A DNA stretch of 64,000 nt from Ancylobacter novellus DSM 506 (GTDB taxonomy: Bacteria; Pseudomonadota; Alphaproteobacteria; Rhizobiales; Xanthobacteraceae): positions 4,216,001-4,280,000 of the forward strand of contig NC_014217.1 in assembly GCF_000092925.1 (NCBI RefSeq). Reading direction: 5' to 3'. Of the stretch, positions 8,728-17,795 are shown piece after piece; position 1 is the stretch's first letter; each line of letters begins with the position of its first letter. A program made the position numbers and the translations under genes. The notes under the pieces were generated by a model that was not told the origin of the DNA, did no database searches, and saw only the letters and a program-made list of their open reading frames with translations.

Positions 8728-9078
8728 CTATTTGCGGCCTATCGTGGCGCGCGCCCTCGCGACCTCCGCCTCGCAGGTCGCGGTGTCGCCATTCGCCTCG
8801 GCGGCGCGGGCGCGGTCGAGCGCCTCCTGCGCCTGCTCCGCCTGGTCGCCGTCGCCGAGCTCGGCTTCGGTGCGGGCGATCTCGCCGGGCGAGGGATCGT
8901 GGCTCAGCAGCGCGCCCGTGGTCTCCGGCGCGCTCGGGCCGGCGGCGGCGAGCGCGTCGATGTACTGGTCAAGCTCGGACTGGGCCTTCGTCACCGCGTC
9001 GGCGCAGGGCGAGGCGTTGGCCGCCGGCGCGAAGCCGAGGAGAAGCGCGGCGGCGAGCGGGGTCAGCATGTGCTTCAT
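8728..9078 (-). CDS. Small secreted alanine/glutamate-rich protein, unknown
   Basis: A 116-residue protein starting at ATG 9078, where a signal peptide begins (KHMLTPLAAALLLGF, cleavage near ANA-SP). An upstream in-frame ATG at 9123 would put 15 non-hydrophobic residues before the signal and is less likely. The mature part is about 95 residues, predicted mostly alpha-helical and rich in Ala, Glu and Asp, with two cysteines near its two ends that could form a disulfide in the periplasm. I do not recognise a family. Confidence 0.65.
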   Translation of the reverse strand: MKHMLTPLAAALLLGFAPAANASPCADAVTKAQSELDQYIDALAAAGPSAPETTGALLSHDPSPGEIARTEAELGDGDQAEQAQEALDRARAAEANGDTATCEAEVARARATIGRK

Positions 9079-9198
9079 GGGTCGAAACTCTGGCAGCGGC
9101 GGACGCGCGCATTCTAGCACCACGACGTTCCACCAGGGCGCGGCATTGGTGTCGGCCGTGCATACCTGATGATGGGTGCGGCTCGCTCCGTCGCGCGT

Positions 9199-9795
9199 TC
9201 AGTCCCTGGCGATCAGCTCGCGCTCGCCGCGATGCACGTCGAGCCCGGCCAGCGGCCGGCCGGCGGCGCGCCGCCGATAGACGCTGGGGCGGCGGTGCTT
9301 CAGCGGCCCGCGGCGCGGCCGGCGCGCCCGTGCGGCGGCGACGGTGAGGCGGCCGATCATCGGATAGGCCGGGCGGCGCGTGCCGTCGGCCTCGGTCACC
9401 AGCATGGGCAGGCTCAGCGCCTCGCTCCAGCCGCGCCATTCGGCCACCACGTCGTCGATATGCGGGGCGCTGTAGAGCGTGACCGACAAAACCGGATCGG
9501 CATGCACCAGCACGATGGCGACGCCCTCGTCGTCGCCTTCCGGGTCGAGCAGGGCCACCGCCAGCCCCCCATAGTCGGTGAGCGGCCGCTCGATCTTCAT
9601 CGGCAGGCCAGCGACGCGGCGGCGCAGCGCCACCGCATCCGGCCACAGCGCGATGAGCCGCACGCCGTCATCGGCGCCCGGATCGAGCGACTGGAACAGG
9701 AGCGGCCATCCCTCCGCTCCGGTCGGACGTTCCAGCGCGACATAAGGATAGGCTGGATCGTGAGGCCAGGCCTCTGCCTTCTGCTGACGCATCAT
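9199..9795 (-). CDS. Conserved hypothetical protein (DUF6101-like)
   Basis: A 198-residue soluble protein whose ATG at 9795 has a good GGGGAGA ribosome-binding site. The N-terminal two thirds form a mixed domain with aliphatic strands. The last 40 residues are strongly basic with repeated RRR/RRP clusters, which suggests nucleic acid or membrane-surface contact. It resembles the DUF6101 proteins annotated in Hyphomicrobiales; that assignment is from memory and only moderately sure. No catalytic motif is apparent. Confidence 0.6.
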   Translation of the reverse strand: MMRQQKAEAWPHDPAYPYVALERPTGAEGWPLLFQSLDPGADDGVRLIALWPDAVALRRRVAGLPMKIERPLTDYGGLAVALLDPEGDDEGVAIVLVHADPVLSVTLYSAPHIDDVVAEWRGWSEALSLPMLVTEADGTRRPAYPMIGRLTVAAARARRPRRGPLKHRRPSVYRRRAAGRPLAGLDVHRGERELIARD

Positions 9796-9996
9796 GCTCT
9801 CCCCGCCGATTTTCCGGCTCTATGGCCTCGGTCGTGGCAGCACCCTAGTCGCCCGGTACCCCCAACCCGCTTAAAGGAAATGGTTGACCGTTTCTTCGCG
9901 GCCGGAAACGGCGCCTATGCTTGATGAAACCTTGTCGAAAGCGCCCGCCGTGCCGACATGGCGGTTGCGCATGCCGTCCGCGCCGACTAATCCCCG

Positions 9997-10818
9997 ATGA
10001 TGGAGCCATATCCCATTTCCGACCCTGAGACGCCCCGCCCGGACCCGCTCGCCGACCCGGCCATCGCCGCGCGGCATCTGGCGGACGCGGTGGTCGCCGC
10101 CGGCGCGGTGGCCGTCGCCATGTTCCGCGAGGGCGTGAAGTCCTGGTCGAAGCACAATGCCTCGCCCGTCACCGAGGCGGACCTCGCCGTCGACGTGATG
10201 CTGCGCGAGCGGCTCAGCCTCATCGGCCCGGAATATGGCTGGCTCTCCGAGGAGACGGTGGACGAGCCCTCGCGCCTGTCGCGCAAGCGCGTGTGGATCG
10301 TCGATCCCATCGACGGCACCCGCGCCTATATGGCCGGCGGGCCGGACTGGTGCGTCGAGGCGGCGCTCGTCGAGAACGGCCGGCCCATCGCCGGCGCGCT
10401 GTTCGCCCCGATCACCGAGGAGCTGTTCATCGCCGTGCAGGGCGGCGGCGCCACCCGCAACGGACGGTCGATCACGGTCTCGCAGATGGCGGAGATGGCC
10501 GGCGCGACGGTCGACGGCCCGGCGCCCTTCGTCAGTCACATCGACCGCAACGGGACGCTGCGCCGGGTGCCGCGCATCCGTTCGCTGGCGCTGCGCATCG
10601 CCCGGGTGGCGACGGGCGAGCTGGATGCGGCATTGGCGTCACCCAACGGGAACGACTGGGACCTTGCCGCCGCGGACCTTTTGGTGCACGAAGCAGGCGG
10701 ACGCCTGACCACGCTGGACGGCCGTCCGCTCGCCTATAACGCGCCGGTGCCGCGGCACGGGGCACTGGTGTCCGCCGGACCCCTGCTGCACCCGACCCTC
10801 ATGGTCGCGGCGCGCTGA
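9997..10818 (+). CDS. cysQ: 3'(2'),5'-bisphosphate nucleotidase / inositol monophosphatase family
   Basis: A 273-residue Mg2+-dependent, Li+-sensitive phosphatase of the inositol monophosphatase superfamily. The metal-binding DPIDGT motif is at residues 103-108, preceded by WLSEET, and the second metal motif WDLAAADLLVHEAGG is near the C-terminus. This CysQ-type branch usually removes the 3' phosphate from PAP, a by-product of sulfate activation. It is the first gene of a plus-strand run leading into Kdo and lipid A genes, an order often seen in Hyphomicrobiales. Another superfamily substrate such as an inositol phosphate cannot be excluded. Confidence 0.85.
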   Translation: MMEPYPISDPETPRPDPLADPAIAARHLADAVVAAGAVAVAMFREGVKSWSKHNASPVTEADLAVDVMLRERLSLIGPEYGWLSEETVDEPSRLSRKRVWIVDPIDGTRAYMAGGPDWCVEAALVENGRPIAGALFAPITEELFIAVQGGGATRNGRSITVSQMAEMAGATVDGPAPFVSHIDRNGTLRRVPRIRSLALRIARVATGELDAALASPNGNDWDLAAADLLVHEAGGRLTTLDGRPLAYNAPVPRHGALVSAGPLLHPTLMVAAR

Positions 10819-10845
10819 CGGCGCCCCGCATTAGGACGCAACCGC

Positions 10846-11094
10846 ATGACCGAGACCAAGGCCAGTCCTCAGCTTCTCCATCTCGTCTTCGGCGGCGAAC
10901 TCGAATCCATTGACGGCATCACCTTCAAGGATCTCGACAAGCTCGACATCGTCGGCGTCTATCCGAACTATGCCACCGCCCACGCCGCCTGGAAGGCGAA
11001 GGCACAGCAGACCGTCGACAGCGCGCAGACGCGCTATTTCATCGTCCATCTGCATCGCCTGCTGGATCCGGAAGCCAGCGCCACGACCCGCTGA
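10846..11094 (+). CDS. DUF4170 family small protein
   Basis: An 82-residue soluble protein of the DUF4170 family, with the characteristic LHLVFGGEL segment near residue 10 and a YFIVHLHRLLDPE end. Small proteins of this family sit next to lipid A/Kdo genes in many alphaproteobacteria and have no assigned activity. It lies 27 bases after cysQ and 17 bases before the DUF374 gene, so it is probably cotranscribed with both. Confidence 0.83.
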   Translation: MTETKASPQLLHLVFGGELESIDGITFKDLDKLDIVGVYPNYATAHAAWKAKAQQTVDSAQTRYFIVHLHRLLDPEASATTR

Positions 11095-11111
11095 ACGCCG
11101 GCCCTTCCGAC

Positions 11112-11879
11112 ATGTGGCGTAGACTGCGCACCTCCCCAACGGTCCGCAACGTGCTCGGACGCACGATGGCGTCCTATCTGCGCCTCGTCTGGCGCACGCA
11201 GCGCGTGGTGATGGAGCCGGCCAATCTCTACGAGCTGGCCGACGCGCAGCTGCCGATGATCCTGACCTTCTGGCACGGCCAGCACTTCCTCACGCCCTTC
11301 CTCGTCAGGCCCTATCACCGCGCCCGCGTGATGATCTCGCGCAGCGCCGACGCCGACGTGAACGCCATCGCCGCCGAGGCGCTCGGCATCGGCGCGGTGC
11401 GCGGCTCGGGGGCGCAGGGGCGCGACTTCCGCACCAAGGGCGGCTTCAACGCCACGGTGGAGATGATCCGCCATTTGAGCGAAGGCACCAATGTGGCGAT
11501 GACGGCCGACGTGCCGAAGATCTCGCGCGTGGTCGGCCTCGGCGTGATCACCATCGCCAAGCATTCCGGCCGGCCGATCTACCCGGTGGCCATCGCCACC
11601 TCCAACCGCATCCTCGCCAAGAGCTGGGACCGCGCCGCCATCCATCTGCCCTTCGGCCGGGCCGCCGTGGTCGCCGGCGACGGATTGAGGGTGCCGGCCG
11701 ATGCCGGCCCGGAAGAGCTCGACGCCGCGCGCCGCGAGTTGCAGCGCCAGCTCGACGAGATCACCGCCCGCGCCGAGGAGCTGGTCGGGCGTCCGGCCAA
11801 GGCGCATGTGGAGCCGGCTAATCTTTCCCATGGCCAGCAGGCTCCGGGAACCGGCGCGCCCGGATCGCGCCTGCGATGA
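11112..11879 (+). CDS. DUF374 lysophospholipid acyltransferase-like protein
   Basis: A 255-residue protein of the DUF374 group, related to the LpxL/LpxM-type acyltransferases. A TFWHGQHF motif near residues 55-62 supplies the catalytic-type histidine, and a conserved ISRSADAD / RGSGAQGRDF region follows. The position directly before waaA and lpxK points to acylation of lipid A or its precursor, but the acyl acceptor is unproven. No clear N-terminal membrane helix is seen, so it is probably a membrane-associated cytoplasmic enzyme. It ends 12 bases before waaA. Confidence 0.82.
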   Translation: MWRRLRTSPTVRNVLGRTMASYLRLVWRTQRVVMEPANLYELADAQLPMILTFWHGQHFLTPFLVRPYHRARVMISRSADADVNAIAAEALGIGAVRGSGAQGRDFRTKGGFNATVEMIRHLSEGTNVAMTADVPKISRVVGLGVITIAKHSGRPIYPVAIATSNRILAKSWDRAAIHLPFGRAAVVAGDGLRVPADAGPEELDAARRELQRQLDEITARAEELVGRPAKAHVEPANLSHGQQAPGTGAPGSRLR

Positions 11880-11891
11880 CCGGGGCGCGGC

Positions 11892-13187
11892 ATGGCTAAG
11901 GCGCGCTCCACCTTCCTGATCCGCCTCTACCGGATGGCGACCTGGCTGGCGACGCCCTTCATCGGCTTCCTGCTGGCGCGCCGGCTGAAGCGCGGCAAGG
12001 AGGACCCGGCCCGGCTGCGCGAGCGCTATGGCCGCGCCTCGGCGCCGCGTCCCAGGGGACCGCTCGTCTGGCTGCACGGCGCCAGCGTCGGCGAGATGAT
12101 CGCGGTGCTGCCGCTGATCGAGCGGCTGCGCGGGCGGGGCTTCCAGGTGCTGTTCACCTCCGGCACGCTGACCTCGGCGCGGCTCGCCCGCACGCGCCTG
12201 CCGCCCGACGTGCCGCACCAGTTCGTGCCGCTCGATTCGCCGCTGTTCCTGCGCCGCTTCCTGAAGCACTGGCGGCCCGACCTCGTGCTGCTGGTCGAAT
12301 CCGAGCTGTGGCCGAACCTGATCAACGAGGTGAGCGCGCGCGGCACGCCGCTGGTGCTGGTCAATGCCCGCATGTCGCCGCGCTCCTTCGGGAGCTGGCA
12401 GCGCGTCGGGCGCAGCGTCGCGGCGCTGCTGGCGCGGGTGGATCTGTGCCTCGCGCAGGGGCCGGACGATGGCGGGCGGCTGAAGAAGCTCGGCGCGCCG
12501 CGCGTCACCGTCACCGGCAACCTCAAATTCGACGCGCCGCCGCCGCCGGTCGACCTCGCCGCCTTCGACGCGCTGCGCGCCGCCTCGGCCGGGCGCGAGG
12601 TGCTGGTCGCCGCCTCCACCCATCCGGGCGAGGAGGAGATCATCATCGAGGCGCACAAGCGTCTCGCCAAGGAGATGCCGGGGCTTCTTACCATCATCGC
12701 CCCGCGCCATCCCGAGCGCGGCGTGGCGGTGGTGCAGCTCGCCACCGAGGCCGGCTGCCCGGCGGTGCTGCGCGGCGACGGCTACCTGCCGGACAAGGGC
12801 ACCTCGATCTACGTCGCCAACACCATCGGCGAGCTCGGCCTGTTCTATCGGCTGGCCGGGGTGGCGCTGCTCGGCGGCTCGCTGGTGCGCAGGGGCGGGC
12901 AGAACCCGATCGAGCCGATCAAGCTCGACACCGCCATATTGCACGGTCCGCATGTCACGAATTTCAGCGAGCTTTATGCGAGGCTCGACGCCGAGCACGG
13001 CGCGGCGCCGGTGAGCGATGCCCGCACGCTGGCGGCGAGCGCCTTCATGCTGCTGGCGGACCGCGCCTCGCGCCAGCATATGATCGAGGCCGGACAGGCG
13101 ACGGTCGAGAGCTTCGGCGGCGCGCTCGAGCGTACCTTGGCGGCGATCGATCCCTATCTCGTTCAGATACGTCTGGAGAGGCACTGA
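11892..13187 (+). CDS. waaA: 3-deoxy-D-manno-octulosonic acid transferase
   Basis: A 431-residue Kdo transferase (WaaA/KdtA), which adds Kdo from CMP-Kdo to lipid IVA at the inner face of the cytoplasmic membrane. It has an N-terminal hydrophobic anchor (about residues 8-30). HGASVGEM follows, with the invariant glutamate near residue 65, then ESELWPNLI and the nucleotide-sugar site region AGREVLVAASTHPGEEE. The C-terminal GGSLVRRGGQNPIEP is a strong family signature. Length is normal. lpxK follows 5 bases later, so both are in one transcription unit. Confidence 0.95.
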   Translation: MAKARSTFLIRLYRMATWLATPFIGFLLARRLKRGKEDPARLRERYGRASAPRPRGPLVWLHGASVGEMIAVLPLIERLRGRGFQVLFTSGTLTSARLARTRLPPDVPHQFVPLDSPLFLRRFLKHWRPDLVLLVESELWPNLINEVSARGTPLVLVNARMSPRSFGSWQRVGRSVAALLARVDLCLAQGPDDGGRLKKLGAPRVTVTGNLKFDAPPPPVDLAAFDALRAASAGREVLVAASTHPGEEEIIIEAHKRLAKEMPGLLTIIAPRHPERGVAVVQLATEAGCPAVLRGDGYLPDKGTSIYVANTIGELGLFYRLAGVALLGGSLVRRGGQNPIEPIKLDTAILHGPHVTNFSELYARLDAEHGAAPVSDARTLAASAFMLLADRASRQHMIEAGQATVESFGGALERTLAAIDPYLVQIRLERH

Positions 13188-13192
13188 CCGCG

Positions 13193-14200
13193 ATGCGAGC
13201 GCCGGACTTCTGGTGGCGGCGGGAACGCAGCACCCTGGCGGCGCTGCTCTCCCCGCTCGGCGCCGCGGTCGGCGCCGCCACGCTGGCGCGCATGCGCCGG
13301 CCGGGCGCCGAGGTCGGCATTCCCGTGGTCTGCGTCGGCAACCCGACGGTGGGCGGCGCCGGCAAGACGCCGGCGGTGATCGCCATCGCCAAGCGGCTCA
13401 TGGCCAAGGGGCTGCAGCCGGCCATCCTCACCCGCGGCTATGGCGGGCGGCTCAAGGGGCCGGTGAAGGTCGATACGCTGCTGCACAGCGCCGAGGATGT
13501 CGGCGACGAGCCGCTGTTGCATGCCCGCGCCGCGCCGACCTTCGTCGCCCGCGACCGGCTCGCCGGGGCGCAGATGGCGGCGCAGGCCGACGCCGACATC
13601 CTCATCATGGATGACGGCTTCCAGAACCCGACGCTCGCCAAGGCGCTGTCCATCCTCGTGGTCGACGGCGGAGTGGGGGTGGGCAACGGCCTGTGCCTGC
13701 CTGCCGGACCCCTGCGCGCGCCGCTGGCGCCGCAGCTGGAGCGGGCGCAGGCGCTGCTGGTCGTCGGCGAGGGCGCGCCGGGCGAGCGGGTGGCGCGCGA
13801 CGGCTATGCCGCCGGCATCGTCGTGCTGCGCGGGCGCCTCGCGCCGGATGCGCAGGCGGTGGCGCGGCTGTTCGGCAAGCGGGTGCTCGCCTATGCCGGC
13901 ATCGGCCGGCCGGCCAAGTTCTTCGACACGCTGCGCTCGCTCGGCATGCTGCCGGTGGCGACGCGCGCCTTCCCCGACCACCACGTCTACACGCAGACCG
14001 AGATCGCCGAGCTGCGCGCGCAGGCCGAGGAGGAGGACCTCCTCCTGGTGACGACCGAGAAGGACGCGATGCGCCTCGCCGGCAGCGAGATCGGCCAGGA
14101 ACTGCTCGGCGTCTCCGACGTGCTGCCCGTGCGCATGGCGCTGGAGCCGCAGAGCGCGCGCGCGCTCGACCGCATGCTGGCGGGATTGGGAAACGGCTGA
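13193..14200 (+). CDS. lpxK: Tetraacyldisaccharide 4'-kinase
   Basis: A 335-residue LpxK, which phosphorylates the 4' position of the lipid A disaccharide on the inner membrane using ATP. The Walker A motif GGAGKTP is at residues 54-60, preceded by the conserved VCVGNPTVGG. MDDGFQN (about residue 140) is the catalytic acid region typical of LpxK. The N-terminus is amphipathic and hydrophobic, in line with membrane association. The start ATG 13193 lies 5 bases after waaA. The DUF2093 gene converges 7 bases beyond the stop. Confidence 0.95.
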   Translation: MRAPDFWWRRERSTLAALLSPLGAAVGAATLARMRRPGAEVGIPVVCVGNPTVGGAGKTPAVIAIAKRLMAKGLQPAILTRGYGGRLKGPVKVDTLLHSAEDVGDEPLLHARAAPTFVARDRLAGAQMAAQADADILIMDDGFQNPTLAKALSILVVDGGVGVGNGLCLPAGPLRAPLAPQLERAQALLVVGEGAPGERVARDGYAAGIVVLRGRLAPDAQAVARLFGKRVLAYAGIGRPAKFFDTLRSLGMLPVATRAFPDHHVYTQTEIAELRAQAEEEDLLLVTTEKDAMRLAGSEIGQELLGVSDVLPVRMALEPQSARALDRMLAGLGNG

Positions 14201-14207
14201 ACGGCCG

Positions 14208-14432
14208 TCAGCGGCCGCGCGCGAGGTCGGGATGCAGCCGTGCCAGTACCGCTTCCGGACTGGCATAGGCTTCCTGAAGATCGACGCTCCAGTAGCGCAG
14301 CTCGTCGAGCGGGATCGGCTGGCCGGTCACGGCGCAGCGCACGAAGGTGCCCGGACGCACGACCCGGAAGTCGCCGTCGAGATAGCGCAACTCGGCCTCG
14401 CCGGAGGCGGAAAAACGTTCGAAGCGGTTCAT
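14208..14432 (-). CDS. DUF2093 family small protein
   Basis: A 74-residue protein of the DUF2093 family, with the conserved AELRYLDGDFRVVRPGTFVRCAV core and an IPLDELRYWSV segment. An in-frame ATG 36 bases further upstream (14468) is less likely because family members begin close to the MNRFE-type start used here. Its position between lpxK and xseA is common in Hyphomicrobiales. No function is known. Only 96 bases separate it from the xseA stop on the same strand, so it may be translated from the xseA transcript. Confidence 0.82.
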   Translation of the reverse strand: MNRFERFSASGEAELRYLDGDFRVVRPGTFVRCAVTGQPIPLDELRYWSVDLQEAYASPEAVLARLHPDLARGR

Positions 14433-14528
14433 GGCGCCGCTCTTTCCTGCTTGTTCAATGCCCGACAATAGCGGCCCGCCGGCACCGGCGGCAAGTCCGC
14501 GGGTTTGCCTGCCCGCGCGGCGGGGCGC

Positions 14529-16073
14529 TCAATTGCCGAACAAGGTGGGTTGGCTGTCCTCGTCCGGCAAGGCCCCACGGGGCTTGGCCGGCTTGCGCGC
14601 GGGCGGGCGCGGCGGCGTTCCTTCGCCGGTGGCCACCGCGCTGACGCGCCCGTCGCGGAACTCGATCTCCAGCGCCTGCCCGCTCGCGACCTCGGCCGCT
14701 GCATGCAGCGGCTCGCCATTGGCGTCGCGGACGAGCGCGTAGCCGCGCGCGAGCACGCCCTTGTAGGACAGCGCCTGCATGAGCTGCTCGAGCGAGCGCA
14801 GCTTGCGCGCCCGTTCCTCATGGCCGCGGCGCAGGCAGGGCGCGAGGCGGGCATGCACGCCGTTGACCCGCTCGCGGGCGCGGTCGATCCGCTCGCGATG
14901 GGCATTGGCATTGGCGCGCAGCGCGCTGGAGAGCCGCCCGGCGAACAGTTCGAAACGCTCGCGCCGGCGCTCCACCAGCACGGCGAGGCGCTGCGGCGCC
15001 AGGCGCCCCTCGGCACGGGTCAGCGCCAGCCGATGTGCCGCCGCATTGGCTTTCAGCGCGCGCGGCAGCCGCTGGCCGGCGATGTCGAGCCGCTGGCGCG
15101 GCAAGGCGAGCAGCGCATCGGCGCTCGGCAGCAGGCGGGAGAGCGAGCGCAGATCGGTGGCGCGGCGGTCGAGGCCGCGGGCGAAGCAGGCGCGCAGCCG
15201 CGCATGCAGCCCGGCCACCTCGGCGATCAGATCGGCGCGCACCGGCACCGCCATCTCGGCGGCGGCGGTGGGGGTGGGCGCGCGCACATCAGCGGCGAAG
15301 TCGATCAGCGTGACGTCGGTCTCGTGGCCGACGGCGGAGATGAGCGGGATCGCGCTTTCCGCCGCCGCCCGCACCACGCTCTCCTCGGAGAAGCCGAGCA
15401 AATCCTCCAGCGAGCCACCGCCGCGCGCGACGATCAGCACGTCCGGGCGCGGGATCGGCCCGCCGGGGGTGAGAGCATTGAAGCCGCGTATGGCGGCGGT
15501 GACCTCCGCCCCGCAGGTGTCGCCCTGCACCCTGACCGGCCAGACCAGCACATGGCGCGGGAAACGGTCGGAGAGGCGATGCAGTATGTCGCGGATCACC
15601 GCGCCGGTCGGCGAGGTGACGACGCCGATGACAACAGGCAGGAAGGGCGGGCGGCGCTTCCTCTCGCCGGCGAACAGCCCCTCGGCGGCGAGCCGGCGCT
15701 TCCTCTCCTCCAGCATCGCCATGATCGCGCCGGCGCCGGCGAATTCGAGCTGGTCGATGACGATCTGGTAGGACGACTTGCCGGGGAAGGTGGTGATGCG
15801 GCCGATGGCGACCACTTCCAGCCCCTCCTCGGGCCGCACCTTGAGGCGGCCGAACACGCCCTTCCACACCACGGCGTCGAGCCGGGCGTTCTGGTCCTTC
15901 AGGCTGAAATAGGCATGGCCCGACGAGTGCGGGCCGCGATAGCCCGAGATCTCGCCGCGCACCCGCACATGGCCGAAGGCGTCCTCCACCGTGCGCTTGA
16001 GCGCGCCGGAAAGCTCGGAGACGGTCCAGTCGGGGGCGTTGGAGATCGGCGATTCGGTCGTCGTGTCGGACAT
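14529..16073 (-). CDS. xseA: Exodeoxyribonuclease VII large subunit
   Basis: A 514-residue XseA, the catalytic subunit of exonuclease VII, which degrades single-stranded DNA from both ends together with several XseB subunits. An N-terminal OB fold (about residues 15-110, [13 protein letters not shown]...VRGEISGYR) is followed by the nuclease core with [15 protein letters not shown] and [16 protein letters not shown], both diagnostic. A long basic coiled-coil-like region follows to the C-terminus. I chose the ATG at 16073 because it precedes the usual MSD start; an in-frame ATG at 16115 would add 14 residues. xseB is not in the window. Confidence 0.94.
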   Translation of the reverse strand: MSDTTTESPISNAPDWTVSELSGALKRTVEDAFGHVRVRGEISGYRGPHSSGHAYFSLKDQNARLDAVVWKGVFGRLKVRPEEGLEVVAIGRITTFPGKSSYQIVIDQLEFAGAGAIMAMLEERKRRLAAEGLFAGERKRRPPFLPVVIGVVTSPTGAVIRDILHRLSDRFPRHVLVWPVRVQGDTCGAEVTAAIRGFNALTPGGPIPRPDVLIVARGGGSLEDLLGFSEESVVRAAAESAIPLISAVGHETDVTLIDFAADVRAPTPTAAAEMAVPVRADLIAEVAGLHARLRACFARGLDRRATDLRSLSRLLPSADALLALPRQRLDIAGQRLPRALKANAAAHRLALTRAEGRLAPQRLAVLVERRRERFELFAGRLSSALRANANAHRERIDRARERVNGVHARLAPCLRRGHEERARKLRSLEQLMQALSYKGVLARGYALVRDANGEPLHAAAEVASGQALEIEFRDGRVSAVATGEGTPPRPPARKPAKPRGALPDEDSQPTLFGN

Positions 16074-16155
16074 GTCGGATAGATAGTCCGTTTTTGCCGC
16101 TGACAAAACGAACACGAGGGCATGCCGAATGACACACGGAGCCCAGCCGTCACGC

Positions 16156-16248
16156 CGTCATGGCCGGGCTTGTCCCGGCCATCCACGTCTTCCTTGGCGC
16201 CAGGCGGAGTCGAAGTCGTGGATGCCCGGGTCAAGCCCGGGCATGACG
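16156..16248. repeat. Palindromic intergenic repeat, family A, full copy
   Basis: A 93-bp element built as a long imperfect inverted repeat. The ends are CGTCATG and CATGACG, two inner hairpins are GGCCGGG/CCCGGCC and GCCCGGG/CCCGGGC, and ATCCACG...CGTGGAT flanks the centre. It lies between the divergent xseA and glyQ starts. Similar units occur at 23816, 35158, 36254, 60796 and 60932. Confidence 0.85.
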
Positions 16249-16339
16249 TTGTTCAGGGTCGGAGGTCGCTCCAAGCTTGATCGGGAACCTTGCGCAGCCT
16301 AGGTTGCGCGCGATTTTCCCGCCAATCCGCCGAGCCTCC

Positions 16340-17287
16340 ATGATCGATCCCACGCTGCCGCCCCATATGCGCCCCGACAAGTCGTTCCAGGGGCTCATCC
16401 TCGCGCTCCATGCCTTCTGGGCGGACAAGGGCTGCGTCGTGCTCCAGCCCTACGACATGGAGGTCGGCGCCGGCACCTTCCATCCCGCCACCACGCTGCG
16501 CGCGCTTGGGCCGCTGCCGTGGAAGGCGGCCTATGTGCAGCCCTCGCGCCGCCCCAAGGACGGGCGCTATGGCGAGAACCCCAACCGGCTGCAGCATTAT
16601 TACCAGTACCAGGTGATCCTGAAGCCCTCGCCGGCCGATCTCCAGGACCTCTACCTCGCCTCGCTCGACGCCATCGGCATCGACCTCAGGTTGCACGACG
16701 TGCGCTTCGTCGAGGACGACTGGGAGAGCCCGACGCTCGGCGCCTGGGGCCTCGGCTGGGAGTGCTGGTGCGACGGCATGGAGGTGAGCCAGTTCACCTA
16801 TTTCCAGCAGGTCGCCGGCTTCGAATGCGCCCCGGTCGCGGGCGAATTGACCTACGGCCTGGAACGCCTCGCCATGTATGTGCAGGGGGTCGAGAACGTC
16901 TACGACCTCAACTTCAACGGCCGCGAGGGGGCCGAGAAGGTCACCTATGGCGACGTGTTCCTGCAGGCCGAGCAGGAATATTCCCGGCACAATTTCGAGC
17001 ATGCCGACACCGACATGCTGTTCGAGCAGTTCCGCATGGCCGAGAGCGCGGCGGCGAAGTACCTGGAGGCCGGCTGGGCCGACGACAGGGCCCGCCATCT
17101 GATGGCGCAGCCCGCCTATGACCAGTGCATCAAGGCGAGCCACGTCTTCAACCTGCTGGACGCGCGTGGCGTCATCTCGGTGACCGAGCGCCAGAGCTAC
17201 ATCCTGCGGGTGCGCGAGCTGGCCAAGGCCTGCGGCGCCGCCTGGCTCGCCACTGCCGCGGGCGGGGTCGACGCCGTAAAAGCCTGA
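16340..17287 (+). CDS. glyQ: Glycyl-tRNA synthetase alpha subunit
   Basis: A 315-residue alpha subunit of the bacterial alpha2beta2 glycyl-tRNA synthetase, the class II catalytic core. The ATG at 16340 precedes family motifs [16 protein letters not shown] and [34 protein letters not shown] is the motif 2 region, and [14 protein letters not shown] is motif 3-like near residue 175-190. An in-frame ATG at 16277 would add 21 residues absent from the family. The beta subunit follows after a decayed transporter gene, so the pair is interrupted by about 500 bp. Confidence 0.96.
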   Translation: MIDPTLPPHMRPDKSFQGLILALHAFWADKGCVVLQPYDMEVGAGTFHPATTLRALGPLPWKAAYVQPSRRPKDGRYGENPNRLQHYYQYQVILKPSPADLQDLYLASLDAIGIDLRLHDVRFVEDDWESPTLGAWGLGWECWCDGMEVSQFTYFQQVAGFECAPVAGELTYGLERLAMYVQGVENVYDLNFNGREGAEKVTYGDVFLQAEQEYSRHNFEHADTDMLFEQFRMAESAAAKYLEAGWADDRARHLMAQPAYDQCIKASHVFNLLDARGVISVTERQSYILRVRELAKACGAAWLATAAGGVDAVKA

Positions 17288-17311
17288 TCCCTTCCGGCCC
17301 TGAGCCGCCCC

Positions 17312-17718
17312 TTGACCAGCCCGTCCCTCGCCGCGACCGCCGACCTGGCTTCCACCGCGTCGGCGCAGACGGGCCCGCGGGAGCGGCCGGGCAAGGTGTC
17401 GCCGCGCCTGCTGCTCGCCGGCGTCATCGGCAACACGCTGGAATGGTACGATTTCGCCGCCTATGGCTTCCTGGCGGCGGTGTTCGCGAAGAACTTCTTC
17501 CCGACCTCCGATCCCTTCGTCGGCCTCATCTCCGCCTTCGGGGTCTTCGCCGCCTCCTTCCTGATGCGGCCCATCGGCGGCATCGTCTTCGGATCGACGG
17601 CCTCACCGCCCGCACCTCCCTGCAGATCAACACCCTGACCATGGTGCTGCTGCTCGTCGTCTGCCCGCTCGCCGCCGCGCTGACCATGACCGAGCGCGCC
17701 TCCACCCCGCTGCGCTGA
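17312..17718 (+). pseudogene. Decayed MHS-type MFS transporter
   Basis: The first frame starts at TTG 17312 and reads like the N-terminus of a metabolite:H+ symporter (MHS) MFS protein: GNTLEWYDFAAYGFLAAVFAKNFF and then FLMRPIGGIVFG. At about 17592 the sequence jumps to another frame and reads TARTSLQINTLTMVLLLVV, which in intact relatives lies about 170 residues further on, between the two six-helix bundles. That frame ends at 17718, far short of a full protein of about 430 residues. So a large internal deletion with a frameshift and loss of the 3' half is visible. It sits between glyQ and glyS and cannot encode a working transporter. Confidence 0.8.
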
Positions 17719-17795
17719 CTTCGCTCTCCCTTTGCGCGCCGCGCCGTGCTAGGGCGTCCGGCGTTCTTCCCCCGCAGCCGACGTGACCCGCGCCC

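Noticed and set aside
11034..13184. 716-residue minus-strand frame opposite the DUF374 and waaA genes
   Set aside because: Same shadow composition, and it covers two well-supported genes on the other strand.
16249..16339. Glycine riboswitch before glyQ
   Set aside because: The gap is short and largely taken by a family A repeat, and I see no aptamer-like core.
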